Source: an uncultured beta proteobacterium
GTDB taxonomy: Bacteria; Pseudomonadota; Gammaproteobacteria; Burkholderiales; Rhodocyclaceae
Direction: 5' to 3'
Length of the DNA: 38,193 bases
NCBI GenBank assembly: GCA_903886975.1
Contig: CAISOB010000057.1
Span: forward strand, 1 to 38,193
Shown here: positions 1 to 7,864 of the stretch, one piece after another
Layout: each line of letters opens with the position of its first letter
Position numbering within the stretch: the stretch's first letter is position 1
Notes under the pieces: model-generated
Told to the model about the DNA's origin: nothing
Databases searched by the model: none
What the model saw: only the letters and a program-made list of their open reading frames with translations
Translations under genes and position numbers: made by a program

Positions 1-204
1 CAGCATGAAGAACGGGATCGAGAGCAGCAGGATCGAGTTGTAGGATTTCAACATCTCGTTGAGCAGAAGGAAGGGTGTCAGCCGGTCATCGATGAAAAAG
101 ACCGGAACGCAGGCAAGCCCCAGCGCGAACGCCACCGGCACGCGCACGATGATCAGTGCGATGAACACTGCGAACAGAATTACTGCGACTTCAACCGGCC
201 CCAT
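1..204 (-). CDS. dctM: TRAP transporter large permease, DctM type (partial, N-terminal 68 residues)
   Basis: This is the 5' end of the large membrane subunit of a tripartite ATP-independent periplasmic transporter, the subunit that carries substrate across the inner membrane using an ion gradient. The start is ATG at 204-202, preceded by GAGGTGG. The visible part holds a first hydrophobic segment (VAVILFAVFIALIIVRVPVA), a short loop and the conserved SILLLSIPFFML stretch, both typical of DctM. It overlaps the end of the upstream dctQ gene by 14 bases, so the two are translationally coupled. The rest lies beyond base 1. The family call is firm; the substrate is unknown. Confidence 0.9.
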   Translation of the reverse strand, partial: MGPVEVAVILFAVFIALIIVRVPVAFALGLACVPVFFIDDRLTPFLLLNEMLKSYNSILLLSIPFFML

Positions 205-691
205 TTGCGCCACCTCTTGATTGTTTCACTAGTTGGATATCATCGTAGAGCTTCTCCAGGGTAAACAGCACCCAGCAAAAGCCTGCAAACGGCCAGGCAA
301 CATGGATGAAAGCCATGTTGAGGCCAGTCAGTTCGGAACTCTGGTCATAGCCGAACATCGTGAAGCGCCAGCCCCAGCCGATGAAAATCAGCGCAACGAG
401 AAAGATTGCGCCATGCACCAGGGTGCGGTTCACCGCCACGCCGAACTGGGTCTTCGGATGCGGCAGCACATCGACGTCGAAGTGCGAGCCGTCGCGAACG
501 GCGACGGAGGCGCCGATCATGATGACCCAGATCAGGCAGCAGCGCGAGACCTCTTCGGTCCAGATCAGGTTGGGAAGCAGGGGGGTGTACCGGGAAAAGA
601 TCTGCCAGGTCACCGGGAAGATCAGCGTGGCGATCAGCAGGGTCAGTACCAGCTGCAAGCCACGGTAGATCAAGTCTATAAAATTTCGCAT
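191..691 (-). CDS. dctQ: TRAP transporter small permease, DctQ type
   Basis: This is the small four-helix membrane subunit of the TRAP transporter, which pairs with DctM in the inner membrane. The 166-residue length is normal for the family. Hydrophobic segments lie near residues 10-30, 45-62, 90-108 and 128-145. The conserved WTEEVSR motif after the first helix and the ASVAVRDGSHFDVD stretch are both DctQ signatures. The start ATG is preceded by a GAGGAT ribosome site. The gene lies 97 bases after the binding-protein gene and overlaps dctM, so the three form one transport operon. The gap holds no obvious terminator. Confidence 0.93.
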   Translation of the reverse strand: MRNFIDLIYRGLQLVLTLLIATLIFPVTWQIFSRYTPLLPNLIWTEEVSRCCLIWVIMIGASVAVRDGSHFDVDVLPHPKTQFGVAVNRTLVHGAIFLVALIFIGWGWRFTMFGYDQSSELTGLNMAFIHVAWPFAGFCWVLFTLEKLYDDIQLVKQSRGGANGAG

Positions 692-788
692 CAGATCCTC
701 GGAAAATGACTGAGTGGAGGCGGGGCATAAACTCAGTGCGGCGGATTAACCGCTTCCGCCGCACCGTGCGCCGCACCGACCACAGTTG

Positions 789-1796
789 TTATTTGGTCGC
801 CTTGATGTTCTTCCAGATGGCGTCGGCGCCGATTTCGACGGCATACTTGTCAAGCTCCACCGTCATCAGCGCTTGCAGCTTGTCGCGATCTTCGAACTTG
901 ATCATCTTGGCCTTGCCGGCTTTCTCCAGCCCGTCGAGGATCGTTTGATCCGAGGTCGACTCGAGATTGCGCTCAAAGTCACCCGCCTCGGCGGCCGCCT
1001 TGATAATCGCCGCCTGCAGATCGGCCGGAAGCCGCTTCAAGGACTTGCCCGAGAAGCACAGCGGCCGCACGCTGATGGCGTGCCGGGTCAATATCAGGTT
1101 GGGGCCGACTTCGTAGAACTTCATCTGCTCCACCCCCGCCGCCTCGTTGTCCCCGGCCTCGATCACCCCGGTCTGGATGCCGTTGTAGATCTCGTTGTAG
1201 GCGATGACCGTCGGCGCCATGCCGGCAGCGGTGAAGGTTTTCGTCCAGATCGGAGCGCCCTGCACGCGGATCTTCAGGCCCTTGAGCTCGGCCACGTTGT
1301 GGATCGGCTTGTTGGCGAAGATGTTGCGCACACCGCCGCCGCCCCAGCCGAGCAGCAGCACGTCGGCTTTCTGGGCGATTTCGTCGGCGATCGGCTGGAG
1401 GACTTTCCCGGCGACTACCTTGTTCAAATGCGCGTGGTCGCGAAAGACGAAAGGCGCGTCGATGAACGGCGCGGCCTTGGCGAAGGTTGCCATGTGCGCC
1501 GGCGAGACGATCGCGTAATCGACCGAAATGCCCTGGTTCATGTAGGCGAAATAGTCTTTTTCAACTCCGAGTTCCATATTCTTGTGCAGCACGAAGTTGA
1601 TCGGCTTGCCGTAATACTTCTTCACCAGGACCGCAAACTGATTCAGACCCTGCGTGAACGGATGTTCATCGTTGAACTGCGATGCGCCATGCAGGGTGAT
1701 CACCGCATCGGCCGCCACGGCCTTTTGCACGCCGACGCCCGCGACGCCAAGCCCAAGACACAGCGCAGCCGACAGGAATAACACGCTCTTTTTCAT
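789..1796 (-). CDS. dctP: TRAP transporter substrate-binding protein, DctP type (copy 1)
   Basis: This is the periplasmic solute receptor of the TRAP transporter, 335 residues, which is the usual length. A signal peptide covers residues 1-29: MKKS, a hydrophobic core, then an AVA/AD cleavage site. The stretch GLKIRV holds Arg177, at the position of the family's conserved arginine that usually pairs with the ligand carboxylate; the substrate is therefore probably acidic. The NEIYNG-TGVIEAGDNEAAG segment is also a DctP hallmark. It starts at ATG after GGAGGGG. It is roughly 70% identical by eye to the copy at 3266-4273, and the resemblance continues through the leader and promoter. It heads the dctP-dctQ-dctM operon. 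Confidence 0.95.
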   Translation of the reverse strand: MKKSVLFLSAALCLGLGVAGVGVQKAVAADAVITLHGASQFNDEHPFTQGLNQFAVLVKKYYGKPINFVLHKNMELGVEKDYFAYMNQGISVDYAIVSPAHMATFAKAAPFIDAPFVFRDHAHLNKVVAGKVLQPIADEIAQKADVLLLGWGGGGVRNIFANKPIHNVAELKGLKIRVQGAPIWTKTFTAAGMAPTVIAYNEIYNGIQTGVIEAGDNEAAGVEQMKFYEVGPNLILTRHAISVRPLCFSGKSLKRLPADLQAAIIKAAAEAGDFERNLESTSDQTILDGLEKAGKAKMIKFEDRDKLQALMTVELDKYAVEIGADAIWKNIKATK

Positions 1797-1937
1797 AAGG
1801 ACCCCTCCAAAAATTTAGAATTTCATCGCCCGGAGATTTCCGACGCTTTGAAAACCGTTTTTTTACCGCCGCCTTCTTGCCCTTGAAACCTCTTCGGGTT
1901 CTACCACGATTATAAGCAGCACGTGGATATAAACATA

Positions 1938-1965
1938 ATTGTATTAATCTATCAACTTATCTTAG
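1938..1965 (-). promoter_or_regulatory. Promoter of the dctPQM operon, copy of a shared three-site regulatory motif
   Basis: On the minus strand a -10-like TACAAT (1943-1938) follows a weak -35-like CTAAGA (1965-1960) with a 16-base spacer. The layout and many bases match the sites at 4419-4446 and 12443-12470. The resemblance to the 4419 site continues upstream (GGATTGCC) and downstream through a leader of about 140 bases. The poor -35 suggests that an activator is needed, or that this copy is weaker. It is not experimentally supported. Confidence 0.55.
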
Positions 1966-2061
1966 ATACGGTATTGGCAATCCGCAGCGAAACGGCGCTT
2001 CAGCGTCGATCTCGGAGGTCCGCACCGGTATCCTCAGGCTGCCACTTGCGCCTTGTGCGTC

Positions 2062-3096
2062 CTAGCTTTCCAGAAAGACCTTGAGCAATTTTCCGTCGGC
2101 GTTTTGTTCCAGGTCGTGGAAGGCCTTGACGCCATCGGCGAGCGGATAGACGCGGCTCATCAGCGGAGAGATGTCGATCTTCTTCTCTTCGAGCAGTTTC
2201 AGGCATTCCTGGAAACCGGCGAAATCGTAGATGTAGTTGCCCTTGATCGTCAGTTCGGTGGTGACGATCTTCTGCATATTCACTTCGACCATCTTGTGGG
2301 CGAGTCCCACCCACACCACCGTTCCGCCGATGCGCAGGCAGTCGAGCGAATTGGTTACCGTCGGGGCGATACCGACGGCCTCGAGGGCGTAGTCGCACAT
2401 CCTTCCCCCGGTGATCTTTTTCACAGTATCGACAAAATCGACTTCACGCGAATTGATCGTGTAGTCGGCCTGCATCTTTCTCGCCGTCTCCAGCCGGAAC
2501 GCCGTCGCGTCTGCGACGATGATGTTGCGCGCACCGCGCAGCTTGAGCAGCGCGACGATCAAGAGGCCGATCGTTCCCGCACCGATCACCATGCAGTATT
2601 CCGAATCCCTGATTTCCTGATCGGAGATTTTGTAGACCGAACGGTGCGCGACGGCCAGCGGTTCGGTCATCGCCGCGGCGTTGAACGAGAGCGTCGCGGC
2701 GAAGGGAATCAGGTACTTCTCGTCGACGGCCATGTATTCGGTCATGCTGCCGTTGTTGCTCATGACGCCCATCATCACACCCGCCGACGGGCACATATTG
2801 GACAAGCCCCTCTTGCAGAAATCGCAGACGCCGCAGAACGGCTTGGGAAAAATGGCGACCCGTTCGCCCGCCTTGAAGCGGCCGCCGGCCGGCGCTTCCG
2901 CGATGGTTCCGGAGAACTCGTGACCCATGATCATCGGCGCGGTGCGGCGCCCGGTCTTGCCCAGATAGCCTTCGAAATCGGAGCCGCAAATGCCGGTGCT
3001 GCGCACCTTGATCAGATACTGCCCGGCCTTCGGCGTCGGCTTCGGATCGTCACGTAGCTCCAGTTGCTTGTCACCGACGTAGTACAGGGATTTCAC
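2062..3096 (-). CDS. Zinc-dependent alcohol/polyol dehydrogenase (MDR superfamily)
   Basis: This medium-chain dehydrogenase (344 residues) would oxidise a sugar alcohol, sugar acid or phosphorylated polyol with NAD(P). Catalytic zinc ligands are Cys37 (GICGSD), His59-Glu60 (GHE) and Glu145 (TEPLAV). A structural zinc site is formed by Cys88, 91, 94 and 102. The Rossmann motif GAGTIG is at 172-177. The start is GTG at 3096-3094, with AAGGAG six bases upstream. It resembles the sorbitol, threonine and galactitol-1-phosphate dehydrogenase branches, and the exact substrate cannot be assigned. It sits between the two dctP genes, 169 bases after copy 2, with a palindromic repeat in that gap; it may be read from the promoter of copy 2. 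Confidence 0.9.
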   Translation of the reverse strand: MKSLYYVGDKQLELRDDPKPTPKAGQYLIKVRSTGICGSDFEGYLGKTGRRTAPMIMGHEFSGTIAEAPAGGRFKAGERVAIFPKPFCGVCDFCKRGLSNMCPSAGVMMGVMSNNGSMTEYMAVDEKYLIPFAATLSFNAAAMTEPLAVAHRSVYKISDQEIRDSEYCMVIGAGTIGLLIVALLKLRGARNIIVADATAFRLETARKMQADYTINSREVDFVDTVKKITGGRMCDYALEAVGIAPTVTNSLDCLRIGGTVVWVGLAHKMVEVNMQKIVTTELTIKGNYIYDFAGFQECLKLLEEKKIDISPLMSRVYPLADGVKAFHDLEQNADGKLLKVFLES

Positions 3097-3136
3097 AATG
3101 TTCTCCTTACTGGATAAAGCCCATCATTACACGCAG

Positions 3137-3233
3137 CGTCATTCCGGCGAAAGAACGTCACCCCGGAATGCTTGAATCCGGGGCCGGAATCTGTGCCGCG
3201 GCCGCCTGGATCCCGGCTTGCGCCGGGATGACG
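3137..3233. repeat. Dispersed palindromic intergenic repeat, copy A
   Basis: The element begins CGTCATTCCGGCG and ends CGCCGGGATGACG, so its ends form a long imperfect inverted repeat, with shorter nested hairpins inside. Two related copies lie at 4540-4609 and 7757-7846. This copy is the longest (97 bp) and has an extra central segment. It sits between dctP copy 2 and the dehydrogenase gene, where the RNA hairpin could trim or attenuate the transcript. Confidence 0.8.
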
Positions 3234-3265
3234 GTCGTACGCGTCGCATCCGCCAGCCAGGCTCC

Positions 3266-4273
3266 CTACTTAATCGCGTTGATACTCGCGTAGATCCCCT
3301 CGGCGCCGACTTCCTTGGCATACGCCGCGAGAACCGGGGCCAAAAGTGCACGGAACTTGTCGCGGTCTTCGAAGGTGAGCTGCTTGAGTTTGCCGGCTTT
3401 TTCGAGCTTGTCCAGCCGCGCCGAATCCGAGTCGATCTCGACCTTGCGTTCCCACTCGCTCGCCTCAATGCCCGCCTTGCGAATCGCCGCTTGCAGATCG
3501 GGCGGCAGTTTGCGGAAAGTCTTCGCGGCGAAGCACAGCGGGCGCAGGCTGATCGCGTGCCGGGTCAGGATCAGGTTGGGGCCGACTTCGTAGAATTTCG
3601 CCTGCTCCACCCCTGCCGCCTCGTTGTCCCCGGCCTCGATCACGCCGGTCTGCATGCCGTTATAGATCTCGTTGAAGGCGATGACTGTCGGCGCCATGCC
3701 GGCCGCAGTGAAACTCTTGATCCAGATCGGCGCGCCCATCACCCGTATCTTCAGACCTTTCAAATCGGCCACGTTGTGAATCGGCTTGCTGGAGAAAATG
3801 TTGCGCACGCCACCGCCGTGATAGCCGAGCACCATCACGTCGGCCTGCTTCTCGATCTCGTCGGAGAGGGGTTTGAGGATGTCCGCGGCAATCACCTTGT
3901 TCATCTGCTCGTGGTCACGGAAAACAAAAGGCGAGTCGATGAACGGCGCGGCCTTGGCGAAGGTCGCCATGAGCGACGGGGACACGACGGCGTAATCGAC
4001 CGAAATGCCCTGATTCAAATAAGCGAAGAAATCCTTCTCCAGCCCGAGTTCGCTGTTCCGGTGCAGTACGAAGGTGACCGGCTTGCCGTAATACTTCTTC
4101 ACCAGTTCCTCGAACTTCAGCATGCCCTGGTTGTAAGGATGTTCATCGCCGTACTGCGATGCGCCATGCAGGGTGATCACCGCATCGGCCGCTTGAGCCC
4201 TTTGTAATCCGACGCCTGTGATGTTAAGCGCAAAACACAGCGCCGCCGATAGGAAGAACACGCTTTTTTTCAT
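3266..4273 (-). CDS. TRAP transporter substrate-binding protein, DctP type (copy 2)
   Basis: This is a second periplasmic TRAP receptor, also 335 residues, with a signal peptide ending AQA/AD near residue 29. It keeps the GLKIRV arginine and the NEIYNG, VIEAGDNEAAG and FYEVGPNLILTRHAIS stretches seen in copy 1. A longer open frame extends upstream, but the true start is ATG at 4273-4271, with GGAGAGG just ahead of it. No permease genes follow directly: the next genes are the dehydrogenase and then copy 1. It may therefore share the DctQM permease with copy 1 as an alternative receptor. Differences are scattered, as expected of an old duplication that is still under selection. Confidence 0.94.
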   Translation of the reverse strand: MKKSVFFLSAALCFALNITGVGLQRAQAADAVITLHGASQYGDEHPYNQGMLKFEELVKKYYGKPVTFVLHRNSELGLEKDFFAYLNQGISVDYAVVSPSLMATFAKAAPFIDSPFVFRDHEQMNKVIAADILKPLSDEIEKQADVMVLGYHGGGVRNIFSSKPIHNVADLKGLKIRVMGAPIWIKSFTAAGMAPTVIAFNEIYNGMQTGVIEAGDNEAAGVEQAKFYEVGPNLILTRHAISLRPLCFAAKTFRKLPPDLQAAIRKAGIEASEWERKVEIDSDSARLDKLEKAGKLKQLTFEDRDKFRALLAPVLAAYAKEVGAEGIYASINAIK

Positions 4274-4418
4274 AACGACCTCTCCACTAAGTTGGAATTT
4301 TATCGACCGGAGATTCCCGAGGCTTTGAAAAGGACTTCTTGTTCCCTGCTGCGTTCTTGCGCGTCTAAGCCTCTTGGGGCATTGCGGCGATTGTAGGCAG
4401 CCTATGGACACAAAGATA

Positions 4419-4446
4419 ATTGTATTAACGTATCGATTGATCTCAA
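4419..4446 (-). promoter_or_regulatory. Promoter of dctP copy 2, copy of the shared three-site regulatory motif
   Basis: On the minus strand TTGAGA (4446-4441) and TACAAT (4424-4419) are separated by 16 bases, a good sigma-70 type promoter. The -35 lies inside TTGAGATCAA, the core of the inverted repeat that is perfect at 12457-12474. The start codon of dctP copy 2 lies about 145 bases downstream, and the leader is recognisably related to that of copy 1. Confidence 0.65.
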
Positions 4447-4539
4447 ATACGCAATGGCAATCCGGCAGAAATACGGAACCCGGGATGAGCGCCGATCGGC
4501 ACTTCCCTTGCGGCAATCGGCCGTGCCGAAATCCTGCCC

Positions 4540-4609
4540 CGTCATTCCGCCGGAAGCCGGAATCCAGGGCGGCGGCACGAACTGGATCCCGGCTTGCGCC
4601 GGGATGACG
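4540..4609. repeat. Dispersed palindromic intergenic repeat, copy B
   Basis: This is a 70-bp element with ends CGTCATTCC and GGGATGACG. It contains two nested hairpins, GCCGGAAGCCGG-like and CCCGGCTTGCGCCGGG. It lies just beyond the stop of the SDR gene, so the hairpin may end or stabilise the upstream operon transcript before the promoter of dctP copy 2. It is related to 3137-3233 and 7757-7846. Confidence 0.82.
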
Positions 4610-4637
4610 GTCTCGGGGTTGAGGCGTCAGGCGAAGA

Positions 4638-5390
4638 TCAGCCGGCGGTCCAGCCGCCGTCGATGGGAATATCGGCGCCGGTGATATAGCTTGATCGCGA
4701 AGAAGCCAGGAACAGGATCAGGTCGGCCGCTTCGTCGGGTGTTCCCGGGCGTTTCATCGGCGTACGCGAATCGATCATCTTGCGCCACACCGGATCGTTC
4801 AATACCGGCGCGACCAGATCGGTCGAAATGAAGGCGGGCGAAATGGTGTTGATTCTTACGCCCAAGGTGGCCCATTCATTGGCCAGTCCTTTCGTGTATT
4901 GCCTCATCCCGGCCTTGCTCGCGGCATAAATCGAAAGGTTCGGCAGCACGATATGGCTTTGCAGCGACGCGACATTGACGATTACGCCGGAGCCCCTTGC
5001 CACCATGTGCTTGCCGACTTCGGCGCAAACGAAATAGGAGCCCTTGAGATTGATGTTGATGATGTAGTCCCAGTCCTCTTCCAGGTACTCGACGCACGGC
5101 TTTCTGATATTGACGCCGGCCGAATTGACGAGCACGTCGATTGCGCCGTGCCTTTCGATGGCGGTACTGACCAGCTTGCGGATGTCGCTCACCTTGCCGA
5201 CATCGGCAGCGATTCCGCTCGCGCTGAAACCTTCGCCGATGAGTTCGTCGGCGTAGCGCTGGCATTCGTCCTGGTGCCTGCTGACGATGATGCAAGTGGC
5301 GCCTTCCTGGCAAAAGTGCCTGACCGCAGTCCGCCCTATTCCCTTGCTGCCCCCTGTCACCAGGACAACCTTGCCGCTGAATTCCCCCAT
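4638..5390 (-). CDS. SDR-family oxidoreductase (gluconate 5-dehydrogenase/KduD-like)
   Basis: This is a classical short-chain dehydrogenase of 250 residues. The nucleotide-binding motif TGGSKGIG is at 12-19, NSAG at 89-92, and the catalytic Ser142, Tyr155 and Lys159 (YAASK) are all present. The SLQS stretch before the tyrosine and the general pattern recall 5-keto-gluconate reductase and KduD-type enzymes acting on sugar acids; that finer call is tentative. The frame stays open upstream, but the start is set at ATG 5390-5388 because a GGGGGCAGGGG purine run precedes it and the SDR fold begins there. It follows the transketolase C subunit by 46 bases and is the last gene of the long catabolic operon. 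Confidence 0.9.
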   Translation of the reverse strand: MGEFSGKVVLVTGGSKGIGRTAVRHFCQEGATCIIVSRHQDECQRYADELIGEGFSASGIAADVGKVSDIRKLVSTAIERHGAIDVLVNSAGVNIRKPCVEYLEEDWDYIININLKGSYFVCAEVGKHMVARGSGVIVNVASLQSHIVLPNLSIYAASKAGMRQYTKGLANEWATLGVRINTISPAFISTDLVAPVLNDPVWRKMIDSRTPMKRPGTPDEAADLILFLASSRSSYITGADIPIDGGWTAG

Positions 5391-5436
5391 CCCCTGCCCC
5401 CTGATTTTTCGCCCGAATGATCCTGGACCGTTTTCC

Positions 5437-6393
5437 CTAACTCCTGGGCATCTTCCTGCCGATAAAGCCCTCGACGGTGCTGACGATCTGTTCGGCGAGC
5501 AGGCCATACAGGCCGAGGAGCTCGTCGTAGGGACCGTTGCTGGCATACTGGTCATCCACCCCGATCATCTTGAGCGGCGCGTGCGGCCCTGGCATGCAGC
5601 CGAGGATATCGGCAACCGCGCTGCCCAGGCCGCCGACCAGATAATGCTCCTCGACCGTGACGATCGCGGGCGTCTCCAGCGCGGCAGCGCAAATCAGTTC
5701 CCGGTCGATCGGCTTGATCGTATGCATGCTGATCAGGCGCGCCTTGATTCCCTTGCTGCGCAGTATTTCCGCCGCATCGTAGGCGCGCCACAAGGCGGTG
5801 CCCGTGGCGATGATCGTGACGTCGCTGCCCTCCATCATCACGATGCCCTTGCCGAGTTTAAATTCGACGTCGGCCGGATGAAGCACGGGAATGGACGGCG
5901 CGCCGATGCGGATATACATCGGTCCCTGGTGCACAACCGCGGCCTGCACCGCGCGTTCGATTTCCACCGGGTCGCCCGGGCAGACGATGGTGACGCCGGG
6001 GATGGTGCGCAGGATCGCTACGTCGTCGAGCGACTGGTGCGTCGCGCCGAGGTCCGAATAGGTGAGCCCGGCGTTGCGGCCGACGACCTTGACGTTCTGG
6101 TTCATGTAGCCCAGATCGTTGCGGAACATTTCAAATGGACGGGCCGTGACGAAGGGAGCGATTGCGGAAAAGAACGGGATCCAGCCGGTGGTCGCCAGCC
6201 CGGAGGCGTAACCGACGATGCCCTGCTCCATGATGCCGAATTCGATGTGCCGATCCGGAAACTGCTTCCTGAACGGCGTCATGCCGGAACTGCCGGAGCT
6301 GTCAGCCGAGAGCGCCAGTATTCTGTCGTCCTTCTGCGCGGCCGCCAGAAGGGCGTTGCCGAATCCGACGCGCGGGTCTTTAAATTCTCTCAT
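5437..6393 (-). CDS. Transketolase, C-terminal subunit
   Basis: This is one half of a split thiamine-diphosphate transketolase: the pyrimidine-binding domain plus the C-terminal domain, 318 residues. The catalytic glutamate that activates the cofactor is Glu56 in EFGIMEQ. The stretches YSDLGATHQSLDD and VEEHYLVGGLGS are typical of the transketolase/DXS C-half. Its ATG overlaps the stop of the N subunit (ATGA), so the halves are made in equal amounts. Split transketolases in catabolic clusters often act on non-standard ketoses (apulose-4-phosphate and sulfofructose enzymes are known examples), so the housekeeping pentose phosphate role is not assumed. Confidence 0.93.
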   Translation of the reverse strand: MREFKDPRVGFGNALLAAAQKDDRILALSADSSGSSGMTPFRKQFPDRHIEFGIMEQGIVGYASGLATTGWIPFFSAIAPFVTARPFEMFRNDLGYMNQNVKVVGRNAGLTYSDLGATHQSLDDVAILRTIPGVTIVCPGDPVEIERAVQAAVVHQGPMYIRIGAPSIPVLHPADVEFKLGKGIVMMEGSDVTIIATGTALWRAYDAAEILRSKGIKARLISMHTIKPIDRELICAAALETPAIVTVEEHYLVGGLGSAVADILGCMPGPHAPLKMIGVDDQYASNGPYDELLGLYGLLAEQIVSTVEGFIGRKMPRS

Positions 6394-7244
6394 GCCTTTA
6401 ATCCTTCCACTGCCGCGGCTTCCAACTCGGCAACCGCGCGCGCCATTTCGTCGGCCTTGGGTTTCCAGTAGTGATAATCAACCTTGGCTTCGGCGAAGGA
6501 GATGCCCTTCGCTTTCACGGTATTGGCGATCACGATCGATGGTTTGCCGGCTTCAAAAGGCGCCTCGCGCGCATTGCCGACGATCTGCCCGAAGTCGTGC
6601 CCGTCGATGGTTCGTACCGACCAGCCGAACGCCGCCCATTTCGCGGCGAGCGGCGAGTAGTTCATGATGTCGGCCGTCGGGCCGCTCAGCTGCAGGCCGT
6701 TGCAGTCAACGAAGACCAGCAGGTTGTCGAGCTTGTGGTGCGATGCGGCGGCGGCCGCTTCCCAATTGGACCCTTCGGCGAGTTCGCCGTCGCCCATGAC
6801 GACGTAGACCTTGGCCGGACTCTTCTTCAGCTTGAGCCCCATGGCCATGCCGCCGGCGATCGAAAGCCCGTGCCCGAGCGCCCCGGTGTTGGCTTCGACG
6901 CCGGGAAGCTTTTGCATCACCGGGTGTCCCGGCACGCGCGACTTGAGCGCCCCGTAAGTGTCGAGAATGGATTCGTCGAAGTAGCCGCGTTGCCTGAGTG
7001 CCGCATAGAGTGCCATGCACTTGTGCCCCGCCGACAGGATCAAACGATCCCTGTCCGGCCAGTTCGGCTTCGCCGGATCGATGCGCAGAATGGAAAAATA
7101 GTGCGCCGCCATGATATCCGCGCAAGACATCGCGCCGCCGACGTGTCCTGCGCCGCCGGCGCGCACCATGCGCAGGATGTCCTGCCGGATGCGCAGGGCG
7201 GCCGCCTCGAGGGTGGCGGTCTCTTCGGGTCGTAGCGCGTTCAT
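6390..7244 (-). CDS. Transketolase, N-terminal (diphosphate-binding) subunit
   Basis: This is the other half of the split transketolase, 284 residues. The diphosphate/Mg motif runs from GDGELAEGSN (151-160) to the CN at 181-182. Histidines typical of the transketolase active site are present: His34 (GAGHVGG), His74 (SAGHK) and His125 (GALGHGLS). It is flanked by ATGA overlaps on both sides, with the isomerase gene before and the C subunit after, so isomerase and transketolase are translationally coupled. That suggests the isomerase product or substrate is a transketolase partner. Length and motif order are normal for a split enzyme. Confidence 0.93.
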   Translation of the reverse strand: MNALRPEETATLEAAALRIRQDILRMVRAGGAGHVGGAMSCADIMAAHYFSILRIDPAKPNWPDRDRLILSAGHKCMALYAALRQRGYFDESILDTYGALKSRVPGHPVMQKLPGVEANTGALGHGLSIAGGMAMGLKLKKSPAKVYVVMGDGELAEGSNWEAAAAASHHKLDNLLVFVDCNGLQLSGPTADIMNYSPLAAKWAAFGWSVRTIDGHDFGQIVGNAREAPFEAGKPSIVIANTVKAKGISFAEAKVDYHYWKPKADEMARAVAELEAAAVEGLKA

Positions 7245-7696
7245 GCCCGCGCTTTCCCGAACGCCTTGTCGAGGTCGCGGATGCGTTGGACCTTCGGTTC
7301 GGAAGAACCGCCCGGGGTGTACTCGCTGCTCATCCAGGTACTGACCAGTACCTTGGCCAGGGCCGGACCGGTCACCAGGGACCCGAGCGTAATGATGTTG
7401 GCGTTATTGCTCTTGCTCGCCCGCTCGGCCGAATAGGTATCCGCGACCAGCGCGGCGTACGCGCCCGGAACCTTGTTCGCCGCGATGCTCATGCCGATGC
7501 CGGTGCCGCAGATGAGTATCCCCCGCTTGTGCTTGCCGGCCACGACCGCGTTGCACACTTCGAGCGCGACGTTGGCGTAGATCGGATCGACGCTCCCGTA
7601 GTCTTCGCAGGAAAATCCAAGTTCCGCCAAATGGGCCTTGATGATTTCCTTAAGGTCCGCCGCGTTCGGATCGCATCCGATAGCTACATCATTCAT
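7241..7696 (-). CDS. RpiB/LacAB-family sugar isomerase with altered active-site residues
   Basis: This 151-residue protein has the RpiB/LacAB fold. The GILICGTGIGMSIAANK stretch is intact, with the catalytic cysteine at Cys63. Other family residues are changed. The N-terminal Asp-His is Asp9-Pro10. The histidine that opens the sugar ring in E. coli RpiB aligns with Ser96. The C-terminal GGRH...R phosphate-binding motif is GGSSEPK at 129-135. An isomerase of this family is likely, but ribose-5-phosphate is an unlikely substrate; it may bind an unphosphorylated or differently charged sugar. The start is ATG 7696-7694 after AGGAG; an earlier in-frame ATG at 7741 lacks such a site. It is coupled to the transketolase N subunit. 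Confidence 0.85.
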   Translation of the reverse strand: MNDVAIGCDPNAADLKEIIKAHLAELGFSCEDYGSVDPIYANVALEVCNAVVAGKHKRGILICGTGIGMSIAANKVPGAYAALVADTYSAERASKSNNANIITLGSLVTGPALAKVLVSTWMSSEYTPGGSSEPKVQRIRDLDKAFGKARA

Positions 7697-7756
7697 TTCT
7701 TCACTCCTGTCTCTTGAATCTGATTGTTCGTTCGGTAACATAACGGCTGATTAATT

Positions 7757-7846
7757 CGTCATTCCGGCGAACGCCGGAATCCAGTAAAGGCGACGAACTG
7801 GACACCGGGCTTTGCACTTCCTTCGGTCGCTTTCGCCGGTGTGACG
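7757..7846. repeat. Dispersed palindromic intergenic repeat, copy C
   Basis: This is a more degenerate copy, beginning CGTCATTCCGGCGAACGCCGG and ending CCGGTGTGACG. Its right arm is interrupted by about 20 bases relative to copy B. It fills the gap between the kinase and isomerase genes inside an otherwise tight operon. Confidence 0.75.
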
Positions 7847-7864
7847 ACTCTTTTCAATGCTGAC

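Noticed and set aside
5437..7696. Assignment of the split transketolase plus RpiB-like protein to the sulfoquinovose sulfo-transketolase pathway
   Set aside because: The gene pairing fits, but the window shows no sulfoquinovosidase, no dedicated SQ isomerase and no sulfoacetaldehyde or sulfonate exporter genes; apiose-type or new pathways fit as well. It is kept only as a hypothesis.
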